Made by a program: the position numbers and the translations under genes
In this document: positions 18,053 through 26,640 of the stretch, piece after piece
Position numbering within the stretch: the stretch's first letter is position 1
Layout: each line of letters opens with the position of its first letter
Source of the DNA: Chitinophagaceae bacterium UBA4407
Lineage (GTDB): Bacteria; Bacteroidota; Bacteroidia; Chitinophagales; Chitinophagaceae
DNA length: 34,399 nucleotides
Assembly: GCA_002390845.1 (NCBI GenBank)
Contig: DGQT01000030.1
Location: 1 to 34,399 of the forward strand
Reading direction: 5' to 3'
Notes under the pieces: generated by a model
Told to the model about the DNA's origin: nothing
Databases searched by the model: none
Seen by the model: the letters and a program-made list of their open reading frames with translations, nothing else

Positions 18053-19009
18053 ATGAGAAAATGGTTTGCCGCACTTGTAGTTGTATTTGTTTTAGGTGTT
18101 GCCTGCATCTATATATTCATTCCAGGCAACCTGGATGTTGGCCAGGAAGTGAGTGTAAGCTGCACACAAGGGGGCGCTTACAGGTTTTTATCGGATGAAA
18201 ATAACTGGCAAAAATGGTGGCCCGATTCAGGTAAAGATTCGAACAGCACAAAAACGGATACAGGTAGTGTTTTTACATATAAAGGTTACAATTTTAAAAT
18301 TTTGCAGCGTTCATACGACATGACCGCCATACAGGTAAGCAGCCCGGGTATGAATGCGATCAGTACCATTAAAATACTGCCGTTGCTTATAGATTCTGTT
18401 GCAATTCAATGGGAGTGTACACTTGTAACGGGATTGAATCCCTTTATCAGGTTACAGAAATATATTTATGCCGGACAAATTGAAGACAATATGAGCGATG
18501 TGCTTTTAGCGTTCAAACAATTTATGGGCAGCAAGAAAAATATTTATGGCTATGATATTGAACAAATAAAAGTTACCGACACTTTACTAATAACAACCAA
18601 AAAAACCTTTAAAGAGTACCCCGGTACAGCCGCGATATATGAACTTTTAAATACGCTGAAAAAAAATATTGCCTCCGCAGGGGCTAAAGAGACACATTAT
18701 CCTATGATGAATGTGCGAACTACAGACAGCAATTATTACGAGGCCATGGTTGCAATACCAATAAATACTGAAATTAAACCGGGGCAAGGTGCTTTTATTA
18801 AGCGTATGGCACCCGGAAAAATTTTAGTTACCGACCCTGTTAACGGAGGCGATTACAGTGTAAGGCAGGCTTTTAAAGAGGTTGAGAATTATATAAGCGA
18901 TTATAAGAGGGTATCACCCGCAATTCCATTTGAATCTTTGGAAACAGACAGGCAATCTGAACCCGATACTTTAAAATGGAGTACCAGAATTTATTATCCT
19001 GTTTTTTGA
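18053..19009 (+). CDS. Membrane-anchored SRPBCC plus GyrI-like domain protein
   Basis: A 318-aa protein with an N-terminal hydrophobic segment (4-22), probably a membrane anchor. An SRPBCC/polyketide-cyclase-like domain follows (about 28-155, with AYRFLSDENNWQKWWPDSG). The C-terminal half (about 163-318) resembles GyrI-like/AraC effector-binding domains (TTKKTFKEYPGTAAIYELLNTL, MNVRTTDSNYYEAMVAIP, IKRMAPGKILVTDPVNGG). Both domains bind hydrophobic small molecules in known cases, and the combination recurs in Bacteroidota. It lacks a DNA-binding domain. Its ligand is unknown. Its stop is 11 bp from that of the next, convergent gene. Confidence 0.7.
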   Translation: MRKWFAALVVVFVLGVACIYIFIPGNLDVGQEVSVSCTQGGAYRFLSDENNWQKWWPDSGKDSNSTKTDTGSVFTYKGYNFKILQRSYDMTAIQVSSPGMNAISTIKILPLLIDSVAIQWECTLVTGLNPFIRLQKYIYAGQIEDNMSDVLLAFKQFMGSKKNIYGYDIEQIKVTDTLLITTKKTFKEYPGTAAIYELLNTLKKNIASAGAKETHYPMMNVRTTDSNYYEAMVAIPINTEIKPGQGAFIKRMAPGKILVTDPVNGGDYSVRQAFKEVENYISDYKRVSPAIPFESLETDRQSEPDTLKWSTRIYYPVF

Positions 19010-19020
19010 AATGCACACAT

Positions 19021-19710
19021 TTATTGTATGTTAATCTGATTAAAAACAGCAACCATTTCCTTTTCTGAACGAAGCTTTGATTTAAATTGATTAATACTGC
19101 TTTCAAAATCCGGAACGGCTCTTATAAGGGAAGCTTTTTCTAAACTTATACTTTTGATGGCGGCATTTTTCATGTCGTAAACAAAATACTCGTTTGTTTC
19201 TTTATATATCTTTCTAACCGGCCCGCCATAGCTATAATTATCCTGAATGCTTTTTGTAGAATATTTCAGTAGCTGTAGTTTATTGCCATCTGCCAAAACC
19301 TGGTAAAAAGTAGCACCTGTGTTTTTGCCCATATCAGGATAACCATTCCTGAACATAGCGTTTATATCAAGATCGTCCTGGGTGTAAGAGATTTTAAATT
19401 CTGAAACAGCATCGGCGAAAATAAATTCGGTATTGTCTTTTTTGAAATGCAGTTCGTTGTCAAGAAGGCTGAACTGCAATGCATCAACAGCAAGCTGTTT
19501 ACCACTTTTAAGTTTTACAAATCCCTTGCCCCAGCTTTCTGAGAGCATGGGCGTACCATCAATATTTGTATTATTTGTTGATGTAAATGGTTTGCCATTA
19601 ATGTCGTATGCTTCTGCAAAGGGGCTGCCATTAAAACTGTTGGCAACAGTTTGACCGTATGCTGTGTGCAATAAAAAAAGTAGCGAAAATGCAGTGAGTA
19701 TCTTTTTCAT
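19021..19710 (-). CDS. Secreted hypothetical protein
   Basis: A 229-aa protein from the chosen start, which gives a clean signal peptide (MKKILTAFSLLFLLHTAYG, cleavage before Q). An in-frame Met at 19767 would place 19 charged residues before this signal and is less likely. The mature part is beta-rich with no catalytic motif I recognise (FNGSPFAEAYDINGKPF, GKQLAVDALQFSLLDNELHF, GPVRKIYKETNEYFVYD). It resembles uncharacterised Bacteroidota periplasmic proteins. It is convergent with the SRPBCC/GyrI gene. Confidence 0.75.
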   Translation of the reverse strand: MKKILTAFSLLFLLHTAYGQTVANSFNGSPFAEAYDINGKPFTSTNNTNIDGTPMLSESWGKGFVKLKSGKQLAVDALQFSLLDNELHFKKDNTEFIFADAVSEFKISYTQDDLDINAMFRNGYPDMGKNTGATFYQVLADGNKLQLLKYSTKSIQDNYSYGGPVRKIYKETNEYFVYDMKNAAIKSISLEKASLIRAVPDFESSINQFKSKLRSEKEMVAVFNQINIQ

Positions 19711-19794
19711 AATCTCAAATATTTTATTAAAGATAGGCATTCTAAAGAATCTTACTTTACCGCACATAACACAATGCAGGATATTGAAATAACT

Positions 19795-19870
19795 TTTTGT
19801 TACCCGGCTTTTTCATTTCTATTAAGCTTTACTTGCGTCGCACACTTTTGCAGAACATTTATATTGAGCA
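19795..19870. repeat. Palindromic element copy E10 (left arm)
   Basis: TTACCCGGCTTTTTCATTTC, ATTAAGCTTTA, core CTTGCGTCGCACACTTTTGC (19832-19851), inner GAACATTTATATTGAG. No right arm; a separate 11-bp-stem hairpin follows at 19879. Confidence 0.8.
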
Positions 19871-19878
19871 TAAACAGC

Positions 19879-19922
19879 CAATGCCGGATAGCTACTAATT
19901 CCGTAGTCTGAATCCGGCATTG
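19879..19922. repeat. Perfect 11-bp inverted repeat (hairpin)
   Basis: CAATGCCGGAT (19879-19889) pairs with ATCCGGCATTG (19912-19922) across a 22-nt spacer that itself has a short CTAC/GTAG stem. It lies 69-112 bp downstream of the stop of the sugar dehydrogenase gene. There is no U-tract, so a classical intrinsic terminator is not supported; it may be a 3'-end structure or a remnant of an element arm (GCCGG outer motif). Confidence 0.6.
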
Positions 19923-19990
19923 ACTGATTATACTAAATCGTTGAAAGTAAACTGTATTTTTTTTAGATTCAGTTTCAATAACCTTACGGT

Positions 19991-21475
19991 TTATTGAGAA
20001 ACATAAATCTTCTGTTCCATATTATGCCCGGCTCCATCAAGATGAATAATATACATACCAGCCTGCAGTTTTGGAAGTGTAACCGTCACTCTTCCTTTTT
20101 CGCCATTAAGTTTTTGCCGCATTACCTCGCGGCCACGCATATCGAATACACGCATAGAATTATACACATCATTCAGTTCCAGTACTACCATACTGTTATC
20201 TACTACTGTTGGATAAATTTTACTAGCAGCTTTATTATCTGCTACAACAGCCGACACCGTAGAGGATGTAGCTGGCTTAGACAAGGCTGGTGCAACACCT
20301 ATCTTGAAAACTGTACCATTTAAATCTGCCGCATACAATTCCCCGTCTTCGCCCTGCCCATAGCCACAAATGCTATCAGGGAAATCGTGCTGCAAATATG
20401 TATCTACACCGCCTGCACCATTGGGTTTAATCTTCCAGCCATTCGATGTAATAAAATCCGAACAAATATAATAACCCTGTAATGAGGGGTATTGTGTGCC
20501 CCTGTAAACATAACCCCCAATAATGGCAAAACCGCCATCAATGCTGTCATGGGCATAATCATAAACAGGAAATTTATAATTACCAATAGGGCTGCAACCC
20601 GTTGTATCGTATATCTCATTGCCTTCATAACACTTCCAGCCAAAATTGGCACCCCTGCAGTCTGTAAACGTTACATGATCTACTTCATCCCTGTTTGAGT
20701 TGCCATCGTCTGCCATCCACATGTCGTTGGTGGCCTTATCAAAACTCCAGCGCCACATATTACGCAAACCAATCGCAAATATTTCGGGCCGTACATCGGG
20801 GTTACCTATAAACGGGTTATCGGGAGGTATCCTGTAATAAGGCGAATCATTCCTGTTAACATCTAAACGAATCATTTTTCCATAGAGTACATCAGTAGCC
20901 TGGGAAAGATTGGTTACCTTATCTATGTAACTACCATCACTGATTGTCATGTAAAGTTTTTTATCAGATCCAAAATGCATATTACCCATGCTTATTTTGG
21001 TATCACCGGTATCCACAGGCGGTAGCGCAAACAGTACTTTTCCAGAGGCTTTCACTGCAAGATCAGGATTGTTCTTGCTGGTTTTATACTTTGCCAGCGT
21101 AGCAGCGTTGTTGTAATCAAGGTAATAAACAAAAAAAGTTCTGTTTTTTTTGTAGTTCGGTGAAAAGGCAACACTAATCAATCCTTTGTATTTTCCATCA
21201 GAACATAAATTGGTGATGTCCAGAAATGGGGTGCTCAATAAGGCTCCATCTTTGTAAATTCTGATACGGCCATCCTGTTCTACAATAAAGAGGCGGCCAG
21301 AACCATCATTTGCGTTTTCAACTTCCACAGGCCTCGAAAGACCTTGAACAATTGGTGTAAAAGTAAGTTCTGGTTGTGCTTCAACTGAATTGATTAAGCA
21401 AAGCATACTGCAAAAAAGCAATGCAGCATAATGCGCGGGAAATGCCGTTGCAATACGGGTGAATAACATTTTCAT
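19991..21475 (-). CDS. PQQ-dependent sugar dehydrogenase-like protein with T9SS sorting domain
   Basis: A 494-aa exported protein with a signal sequence (about 1-33) and a six-bladed propeller of the soluble glucose dehydrogenase/hedgehog-interacting type. Its motifs include LSRPVEVENANDGSGRLFIVEQDG, GLISVAFSPNYKKN and EIFAIGLRNMWRWSFD, the last matching the GLRNPxxxxFD motif, followed by MWMADDGNSNRDEVDHV. The last ~80 residues (KIYPTVVDNSMVVLEL, MRVFDMRGREVMRQ, LQAGMYIIHLDG) are a type A T9SS C-terminal sorting domain. The protein is therefore exported through the outer membrane and surface-attached or released. It probably oxidises sugars with PQQ and calcium, though many relatives are uncharacterised. 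It precedes no obvious operon partner. Confidence 0.9.
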   Translation of the reverse strand: MKMLFTRIATAFPAHYAALLFCSMLCLINSVEAQPELTFTPIVQGLSRPVEVENANDGSGRLFIVEQDGRIRIYKDGALLSTPFLDITNLCSDGKYKGLISVAFSPNYKKNRTFFVYYLDYNNAATLAKYKTSKNNPDLAVKASGKVLFALPPVDTGDTKISMGNMHFGSDKKLYMTISDGSYIDKVTNLSQATDVLYGKMIRLDVNRNDSPYYRIPPDNPFIGNPDVRPEIFAIGLRNMWRWSFDKATNDMWMADDGNSNRDEVDHVTFTDCRGANFGWKCYEGNEIYDTTGCSPIGNYKFPVYDYAHDSIDGGFAIIGGYVYRGTQYPSLQGYYICSDFITSNGWKIKPNGAGGVDTYLQHDFPDSICGYGQGEDGELYAADLNGTVFKIGVAPALSKPATSSTVSAVVADNKAASKIYPTVVDNSMVVLELNDVYNSMRVFDMRGREVMRQKLNGEKGRVTVTLPKLQAGMYIIHLDGAGHNMEQKIYVSQ

Positions 21476-21889
21476 TTTGGTTGATTTATGGTTTAAAATT
21501 AGAGGGGGTACATGTACATATAGGGATAGGCGCAGCAGAGATTGCTACAGTTTGAAATTGATTTTTATTAGTTCTAGGTCGTAAAAATAAAAAATGATAT
21601 TATAAAAAAAAATGATTTATCTCATTTTAATGATATTTTATTTATCACATTATACACCTGTTATAAGAAATAGATTTTCACATTAACTGTGTTGACTTTT
21701 GTGTAAGTACCGCTAAAGTTTTATTATTCAATACAAAATAGCGATTGTTGGTTTTTTGGGTTCAGCAATATTTTATTGCTAAAAGACTGCATTAAAAAAA
21801 GCTTAAACTTACTCCCGAACTTAGGGTACAATGCTGTTAAAATAAAATTGAGAATAATTGAAATAAAAAGTAAAGGTATTTTGTACTAA
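21476..21889. other. AT-rich intergenic region upstream of the sugar dehydrogenase
   Basis: About 400 bp of very AT-rich sequence with no ORF I would support. The only structure seen is the short palindrome GTACATGTAC (21508-21517), about 33 bp before the start codon, which could lie in the leader. The promoter of the dehydrogenase gene is probably here, but no clear TAnnTTTG box was identified. Confidence 0.5.
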
Positions 21890-22122
21890 ACTTATTGCTG
21901 CTATTAAGCTTCGGTTGTGTCACTCACTTGTACTTTCAGGTATTTATTCGGCAATATGCTGCAACCTTTATTGTTTGCAATAGTTGCTTAACTCAAACGC
22001 CATGCACCGGAGCCTGATGCAAATATGTGAGCGAAATCGAAACACGCTCACCAATGTTCCGAACCCCTGAAATGTGCGACGCAAGAGAAGCTTAATAGTA
22101 ATTCTATGCCGGGTACATAATT
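21890..22122. repeat. Palindromic element copy E11 (two arms with different cores)
   Basis: Left arm: TATTAAGCTTCG and the second core variant GTTGTGTCACTCACTTGTAC (21914-21933). Right arm: first-variant core, shortened (AATGTGCGACGCAA, 22071-22084), then GAGAAGCTTAATAG and ATGCCGGGTACATAA (to 22120). It abuts the GH20 stop codon at 22124. Confidence 0.82.
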
Positions 22123-22123
22123 T

Positions 22124-24046
22124 TTATTCATCTTTATTATCGGCCCTCTTTTTCATTTCTTCTATGGGCATATAAATCATACGGCCAATAGGTTCTTTTC
22201 CACGGTAGGTAATTACTTTCATCATTACCGCATCGCGTGGCGGGATAAGTGGCATAGTATATTTGGGATAAAACCGGTCGGGGAAACTATTATCGAAACT
22301 GTAATAAATATCTAGCCCTTTTATTTCTGTTTCCATTTCAATACTAAGTTTACCGTCAGCATCCCGCTTTGCAGTAAAAATGGGATCGTACATACTGGGC
22401 GCATATTTTACCTCTTCGATATCAAAGCGTTTAAAATGCTGTTCAACTCTAGTTACAAAATTATCCCAGTTCTTATTTTCTTTTGGCGACCATACGCACT
22501 CTGCTGTTGCAAATGCTCTCGGCCAAGTCATGTATTGAAGGTGACGCACATTGTAAACCTGCTCTGTCCATAAGTTTGCCTGGCCACCTTTTATATATTT
22601 GGGATCAACACCATCGGGTACCGGTTCAAACTCGTAAGCTTTATTTAAACGCAACGTTGCATAAACATGCGGTTCCATTATGGGGTCGCTCTGCATATAA
22701 TCAATATAAGTAAATGTGGTTGGGCTCATTACCACCTGGTGCCCCAACTTAGCTGCATCAATGCCCCCTTGCATACCACGCCAGCTCATAACGGCAGCAT
22801 TGGGTGCAAGCCCGCCTTCAAGTATCTCATCCCAGCCCATAAATTTTTTGCCCTTGCTTTCAACAATATTTTCCAGCCTTTTTTCAAAATAGCTTTGCAC
22901 TTCCTGCATTGTTTTTAAACCCTCTCTCTGCATTAATGCCTTAACTGCATCGCTTTTTTCCCAGAAATTTTTTGGGCATTCATCGCCGCCAACATGTATA
23001 TATTCGAAAGGGAAGAGCGCTGCTACTTCTGTAATTACTTTATCAAGAAAATCATATACTTTTTCATTGGCAGGGCAAAGGGTATTATCAATCATGGCTA
23101 TTGGTGGTGCGCCATGAGACCAATCCATAAAATTGGTTTCGCCTGAACGAACCTGGTAATTTTCTGCTCCGGGTGTACAAGAAAGCTCGGGGTATGAAGC
23201 AATTGTAGCAAGACTATGGCCGGGCGCTTCTATTTCAGGTAAAATATTTACAAACCGGTCTTTCGCATATTGGATAACATCTTTAATATCTTCCTGTGTA
23301 TAAAATCCACCATAATTGCGTGGCTCGCCGGGCTCTATTGGTGCAAAATTTCCAAAGTAACCGGTTCGCTGTACATTCCATGCACCTTTTTTTGTAAGGT
23401 TGGGCAGGCTTTTTATTTCTATGCGCCAGCCTTCATCGTCTGTAAGGTGCCAGTGAAAAAGATTGAATTTGTAACGCGCCATCTGGTCAATATAATCTTC
23501 AACTTCTTTCTTAGTAAAGAAATGACGCGATACATCGAACATCAATCCCCTCCAGCCAAAGCGGGGATAGTCAGTGATTTCAACACAGGGTGCCTGCCAT
23601 TGTACCTGCTTTACTACTACAGAACTTTCAATCGCTGCCGGGAATAACTGTACAAGCGTTTGAACGCCATAAAATAATCCTGCCGGTTGATTTGCTTTTA
23701 TTGTAATTGTTTTTGAATTAACCAATAACTGGTAACCTTCATCACCAATTTCCTTGTTGGGTGTTGTGTTTAAAACCAGCTTTATATTTGCTGCTGCCGT
23801 TTTGCTGCTTACTGTAACATGTGAACCGGTTGGTACAGACAAACGTTGTTGCAAAAAATGAAGTGTTTGTTTAAGCGCTGCATTATCGGGTGCTTCTATT
23901 ACTACATTTTGTGGCAGCTTAAATGAACCCGTTTGCTGCACCAGCTTTACAGGCTCTGGTATTATGGCGATTTGCGTTTTGGTATTCTGCGAAAATGCTG
24001 AAAGACAAATCAAAAAAACGGGTAGCAATACGCTTAACTTTTTCAT
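22124..24046 (-). CDS. Beta-N-acetylhexosaminidase, GH20
   Basis: A 640-aa exported glycosidase. It has a signal peptide (1-19), an N-terminal GH20b domain (about 25-155), then the TIM barrel with PRFGWRGLMFDVSRHFF, FHWHLTDDEGWRIEI, and the catalytic Asp355-Glu356 pair in HVGGDECPK. Trp residues of the substrate pocket (FMGWDEIL, VMSWRG, NLWTEQV) are present. A chitobiase-like C-terminal segment (about 550-630) follows. The enzyme removes terminal GlcNAc or GalNAc from chitin fragments, glycans or muropeptides, probably in the periplasm. Flanked by elements on both sides; likely monocistronic. Confidence 0.95.
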   Translation of the reverse strand: MKKLSVLLPVFLICLSAFSQNTKTQIAIIPEPVKLVQQTGSFKLPQNVVIEAPDNAALKQTLHFLQQRLSVPTGSHVTVSSKTAAANIKLVLNTTPNKEIGDEGYQLLVNSKTITIKANQPAGLFYGVQTLVQLFPAAIESSVVVKQVQWQAPCVEITDYPRFGWRGLMFDVSRHFFTKKEVEDYIDQMARYKFNLFHWHLTDDEGWRIEIKSLPNLTKKGAWNVQRTGYFGNFAPIEPGEPRNYGGFYTQEDIKDVIQYAKDRFVNILPEIEAPGHSLATIASYPELSCTPGAENYQVRSGETNFMDWSHGAPPIAMIDNTLCPANEKVYDFLDKVITEVAALFPFEYIHVGGDECPKNFWEKSDAVKALMQREGLKTMQEVQSYFEKRLENIVESKGKKFMGWDEILEGGLAPNAAVMSWRGMQGGIDAAKLGHQVVMSPTTFTYIDYMQSDPIMEPHVYATLRLNKAYEFEPVPDGVDPKYIKGGQANLWTEQVYNVRHLQYMTWPRAFATAECVWSPKENKNWDNFVTRVEQHFKRFDIEEVKYAPSMYDPIFTAKRDADGKLSIEMETEIKGLDIYYSFDNSFPDRFYPKYTMPLIPPRDAVMMKVITYRGKEPIGRMIYMPIEEMKKRADNKDE

Positions 24047-24159
24047 ATGGCGGTTTGAGTTTTGAAGTGATTTTAACTGGCAACAAATTAAGTTATAAAT
24101 ACAACATGATTATAAAATGTATTAATAAACCCTGCACTTTAAAAAGTATAAAATCACAG

Positions 24160-24256
24160 GTTGCTGCACCGGCAGTTGCTGAACAATCATATTGTGTACA
24201 AGTGTGCGACGCAAGAAAAGCCTCATAGTAATTCTTATGTACGGCTCAGAAAAAAC
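24160..24256. repeat. Palindromic element copy E12 (right arm)
   Basis: Intact right core GTACAAGTGTGCGACGCAA (24196-24214) followed by GAAAAGCCTCATAGTAATTC and TACGGCTCAGAAAAAA. The left side keeps only a GCACCGGCAGTTGCTGAAC outer fragment, so the inner left arm seems deleted. Between the GH20 start and the TMEM175 stop. Confidence 0.75.
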
Positions 24257-24279
24257 TATCAACAAATATATTTTCGATT

Positions 24280-24873
24280 TTATTTTTTCTCGTGTTCCTC
24301 AAGCGTCAGTTTTTTTTCAATCCGGGTGTCGGGTATAAACCACATTGCTGCTACAATTGCCACCAGCGATAAACTGATCCACGAATTATAAAATGAAAGG
24401 GGTATGCCTATAAAATAAATTACGATGGAGATAATTCCTTTTTTGTCGCGGCCAAGTGCTAATGCAAGTGTTGAATTTTTTCCATGCAGCCGTACCAGCA
24501 TTTGGGCAAGTATATAATACGATAGCCCACACATAAAAAGGATGATCGTGTATACAGCAACCGTCCAGGCTGTAAAATGGTTTTCGCCCATCCAAGCTGT
24601 GCCAAAAGGTATTAACGAAAGCCAGAACAGCAGGTGTATATTGGCCCACAAAACCTTACCATCAACATGATGTGCGGCATGCAGCATGTGGTGGTGGTTG
24701 TTCCAGTAAATGCCAACATTCACAAAGCTTAGCACGTAACTTAAAAAAACCGGGAACAGCGGTTTAAGCGATTCAAGGCTACCTTCATGCGGCACTTTAA
24801 TTTCAAGAACCATAATGGTAATGATGATCGCAATTACGCCATCGCTGAATGCTTCCAATCTACCTTTTCCCAT
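24280..24873 (-). CDS. TMEM175 family potassium channel-like protein (DUF1211)
   Basis: A 197-aa integral membrane protein with about six helices, the length usual for bacterial TMEM175. The helix-1 signature RLEAFSDGVIAIIITI (residues 5-20) matches the RxxxFSDG motif that lines the pore in characterised members. A histidine-rich NNHHHMLHAAHHVDG loop follows helix 2-3. Bacterial homologs form potassium-permeable tetramers in the inner membrane. It is divergent from phzF-like gene across a short region containing an element. Confidence 0.92.
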   Translation of the reverse strand: MGKGRLEAFSDGVIAIIITIMVLEIKVPHEGSLESLKPLFPVFLSYVLSFVNVGIYWNNHHHMLHAAHHVDGKVLWANIHLLFWLSLIPFGTAWMGENHFTAWTVAVYTIILFMCGLSYYILAQMLVRLHGKNSTLALALGRDKKGIISIVIYFIGIPLSFYNSWISLSLVAIVAAMWFIPDTRIEKKLTLEEHEKK

Positions 24874-24959
24874 AAGCTGTTTTAAAATGTAAATCTAAAA
24901 TTTCTGCACAAATATCAGTAGAGATCAGTGTATGCAAATTTTAAAGACAAAGAAATACT

Positions 24960-25055
24960 GTTGGCCAGGCATATATTTTCATGGCAGCATCGTTGCGTTG
25001 CACACTTGCACAGCAATACATTGAGGAACAAAATGCCAGGTTCATCAATAAAATA
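24960..25055. repeat. Palindromic element copy E13 (left arm plus right outer end)
   Basis: GGCCAGGCATATATTTTCAT, GGCAGCATC, core GTTGCGTTGCACACTTGCAC (24992-25011), inner AGCAATACATTGAGGAAC, then directly AAATGCCAGGTTCATCAATA, which resembles an outer right end. It looks like a copy whose right core has been deleted. Located in the divergent TMEM175/PhzF region. Confidence 0.75.
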
Positions 25056-25143
25056 TTACCCTTTCGTTTTTGGGAGAATCATCATAACTCCTTACGACAC
25101 AAAACAGCTTGTTGTATATTGCAACCATTACAAAAGTTCTATT

Positions 25144-25938
25144 ATGAAAACAACGCTTCCTGTTTATAAAGCAGATGCTTTTACCAATAAACTCTTCGGT
25201 GGAAACCCCGCTGCAGTATGCCCTTTGCAAGAATGGCTGCCAACAGAAGTAATGCAAAAACTTGCAGCAGAAAACAATTTATCAGAAACCGTTTTCTTTG
25301 TTAAAGAAGGCGAACATTACCACATACGCTGGTTTACACCGGGCACCGAAGTAAAATTGTGTGGCCATGCAACACTTGCCAGCGCCCATATTTTTTATAC
25401 AGAGCTGGGCTATACAAACGATACCATTCTTTTCAATTCTTTAAGCGGCATCTTAAAAGTTACCCGCAGCGAACCGGGCAGGTACACACTTGATTTTCCT
25501 GCCAACCCGCCACAGCCCATCGATGAAATACCTGCAGGAATGTTTGAAGGCTTGGGTATTGCGCCATGCCCGGTTTTTAAAACATCGTTCGATTATATGG
25601 TGGTGCTGCCATCGCAGCAGGATGTTGAGGCTTTGGCACCTGATTTTAAAACACTGGCACAGGTAGAGGCTCGTGGTGTAATAGCCACCGCCAAAGGCAA
25701 TGAAGCAGATTTTGTATCACGTTGTTTTTATCCGCAGAGCGGTATTGACGAAGATCCTGTAACAGGCTCTGCACATACGATTATGGTTCCTTACTGGGCA
25801 AAAGAATTAAATAAAACCTTTTTGAAAGCGGTACAGATTTCTAAACGCAAAGGATTTCTTGAATGTGAATTAAAAGCCGACAGGGTTTTAATGAGTGGCA
25901 ATGTGGTAACCTATCTGAAAGGAGAATATTATTTGTAA
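25144..25938 (+). CDS. PhzF family isomerase/epimerase-like protein
   Basis: A 264-aa protein with the two-lobed PhzF/diaminopimelate-epimerase-like fold. Motifs are YKADAFTNKLFGGNPAAVCP at the N-terminus, AAENNLSETVFF with the family's conserved glutamate, IRWFTPGTEVKLCGHATLASAH, and DEDPVTGSAHTIMVPYW. Homologs include PhzF of phenazine synthesis and housekeeping relatives of unknown substrate; no phenazine genes are nearby. An in-frame ATG at 24928 would add 72 residues, but that extension runs through the palindromic element E13 and matches nothing, so the ATG just before KTTLPVYKADAF is chosen. Confidence 0.92.
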   Translation: MKTTLPVYKADAFTNKLFGGNPAAVCPLQEWLPTEVMQKLAAENNLSETVFFVKEGEHYHIRWFTPGTEVKLCGHATLASAHIFYTELGYTNDTILFNSLSGILKVTRSEPGRYTLDFPANPPQPIDEIPAGMFEGLGIAPCPVFKTSFDYMVVLPSQQDVEALAPDFKTLAQVEARGVIATAKGNEADFVSRCFYPQSGIDEDPVTGSAHTIMVPYWAKELNKTFLKAVQISKRKGFLECELKADRVLMSGNVVTYLKGEYYL

Positions 25939-25939
25939 C

Positions 25940-26158
25940 CAGGCAGTAGAATCAATGGCATCACCGGTTGCCACGCTCGGTTCAAAGTTCCTCTTTTATG
26001 GGAGCTATCAAAGGCGCGGCAGTTTACCCCGACGAGCGAAGCGGAACTCGTGGTCTCTCACTTGTACGTTCGGAACGTCGGTCGACTGTCGACTGAAGAA
26101 TCAACCGTACAAGTGAGTGACACAACAGAAGCTTCATAATAAATCAACAGACGGGCAA
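25940..26158. repeat. Palindromic element copy E14, composite with second-variant cores
   Basis: The left side begins AGGCAGTAGAATCAATGGCA, then carries the 34-nt module 25968-26001 shared (inverted) with 2115-2148. A GC-rich GACGAGCGAAGCGGAACTCG stretch follows, then a damaged left core GTGGTCTCTCACTTGTAC (26050-26067). The loop has GGTCGACTGTCGACTG (26080-26095). Right core GTACAAGTGAGTGACACAAC (26107-26126), then AGAAGCTTCATAATAAATCA. It fills the gap from the phzF stop to rnhA. Confidence 0.82.
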
Positions 26159-26166
26159 AAATATTT

Positions 26167-26637
26167 ATGCAACAAGGTCATCAACTGATTATTTATACAG
26201 ATGGTTCGTCACGAGGTAACCCAGGCCCCGGAGGGTACGGAGTTATTTTAATGTGGGGCGACAAAAGAAAAGAACTCTCTGCCGGCTACCGTTTAACTAC
26301 CAATAACCGCATGGAATTAATGGGCGTGATTGCGGCACTTGAGTCGCTCACAAAAAAAAATATTTCGCTTACCATTTATACTGATAGTAAATATATTGTT
26401 GACAGTGTAGAGAAACGATGGCTCGACAACTGGGTACGCACCGATTTTAAGGGCGGTAAAAAAAATAAAGACCTTTGGCTGCGCTATTATAAGATTTCGA
26501 AAGAATACACAATAAAATTTCATTGGGTAAAAGGTCATGCAGACAATGCTTTGAACAACCGTTGCGATGAACTCGCAACAAGCGCTGCCGATGGAACCAA
26601 CCTGGTTGTTGATTCGGGTTATGAAAACCAGGAATAA
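26167..26637 (+). CDS. rnhA: Ribonuclease HI
   Basis: A 156-aa enzyme that cleaves RNA in RNA-DNA hybrids. The catalytic set is complete: Asp12 in IYTDGSSRGNPGPGGYG, Glu50 in NNRMELMGVIAAL, Asp73 in IYTDSKYIVDSV and Asp134 in NRCDELA, plus His124 in VKGHADN. The basic handle region is EKRWLDNW..RTDFKGGKKNKDLW. Length matches bacterial RNase HI. It is followed at once by a strong bidirectional terminator. Upstream is a palindromic element ending about 9 bp before the start, which leaves little room for a promoter unless it is within or upstream of the element. Confidence 0.97.
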   Translation: MQQGHQLIIYTDGSSRGNPGPGGYGVILMWGDKRKELSAGYRLTTNNRMELMGVIAALESLTKKNISLTIYTDSKYIVDSVEKRWLDNWVRTDFKGGKKNKDLWLRYYKISKEYTIKFHWVKGHADNALNNRCDELATSAADGTNLVVDSGYENQE

Positions 26638-26640
26638 AAT

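Noticed and set aside
23270..23647. 125-aa open frame opposite the GH20 gene
   Set aside because: Shadow of the GH20 coding region.
24928..25143. 72-residue N-terminal extension of the PhzF protein
   Set aside because: Runs through palindromic element E13 and does not match the family; the internal ATG gives a normal PhzF start.
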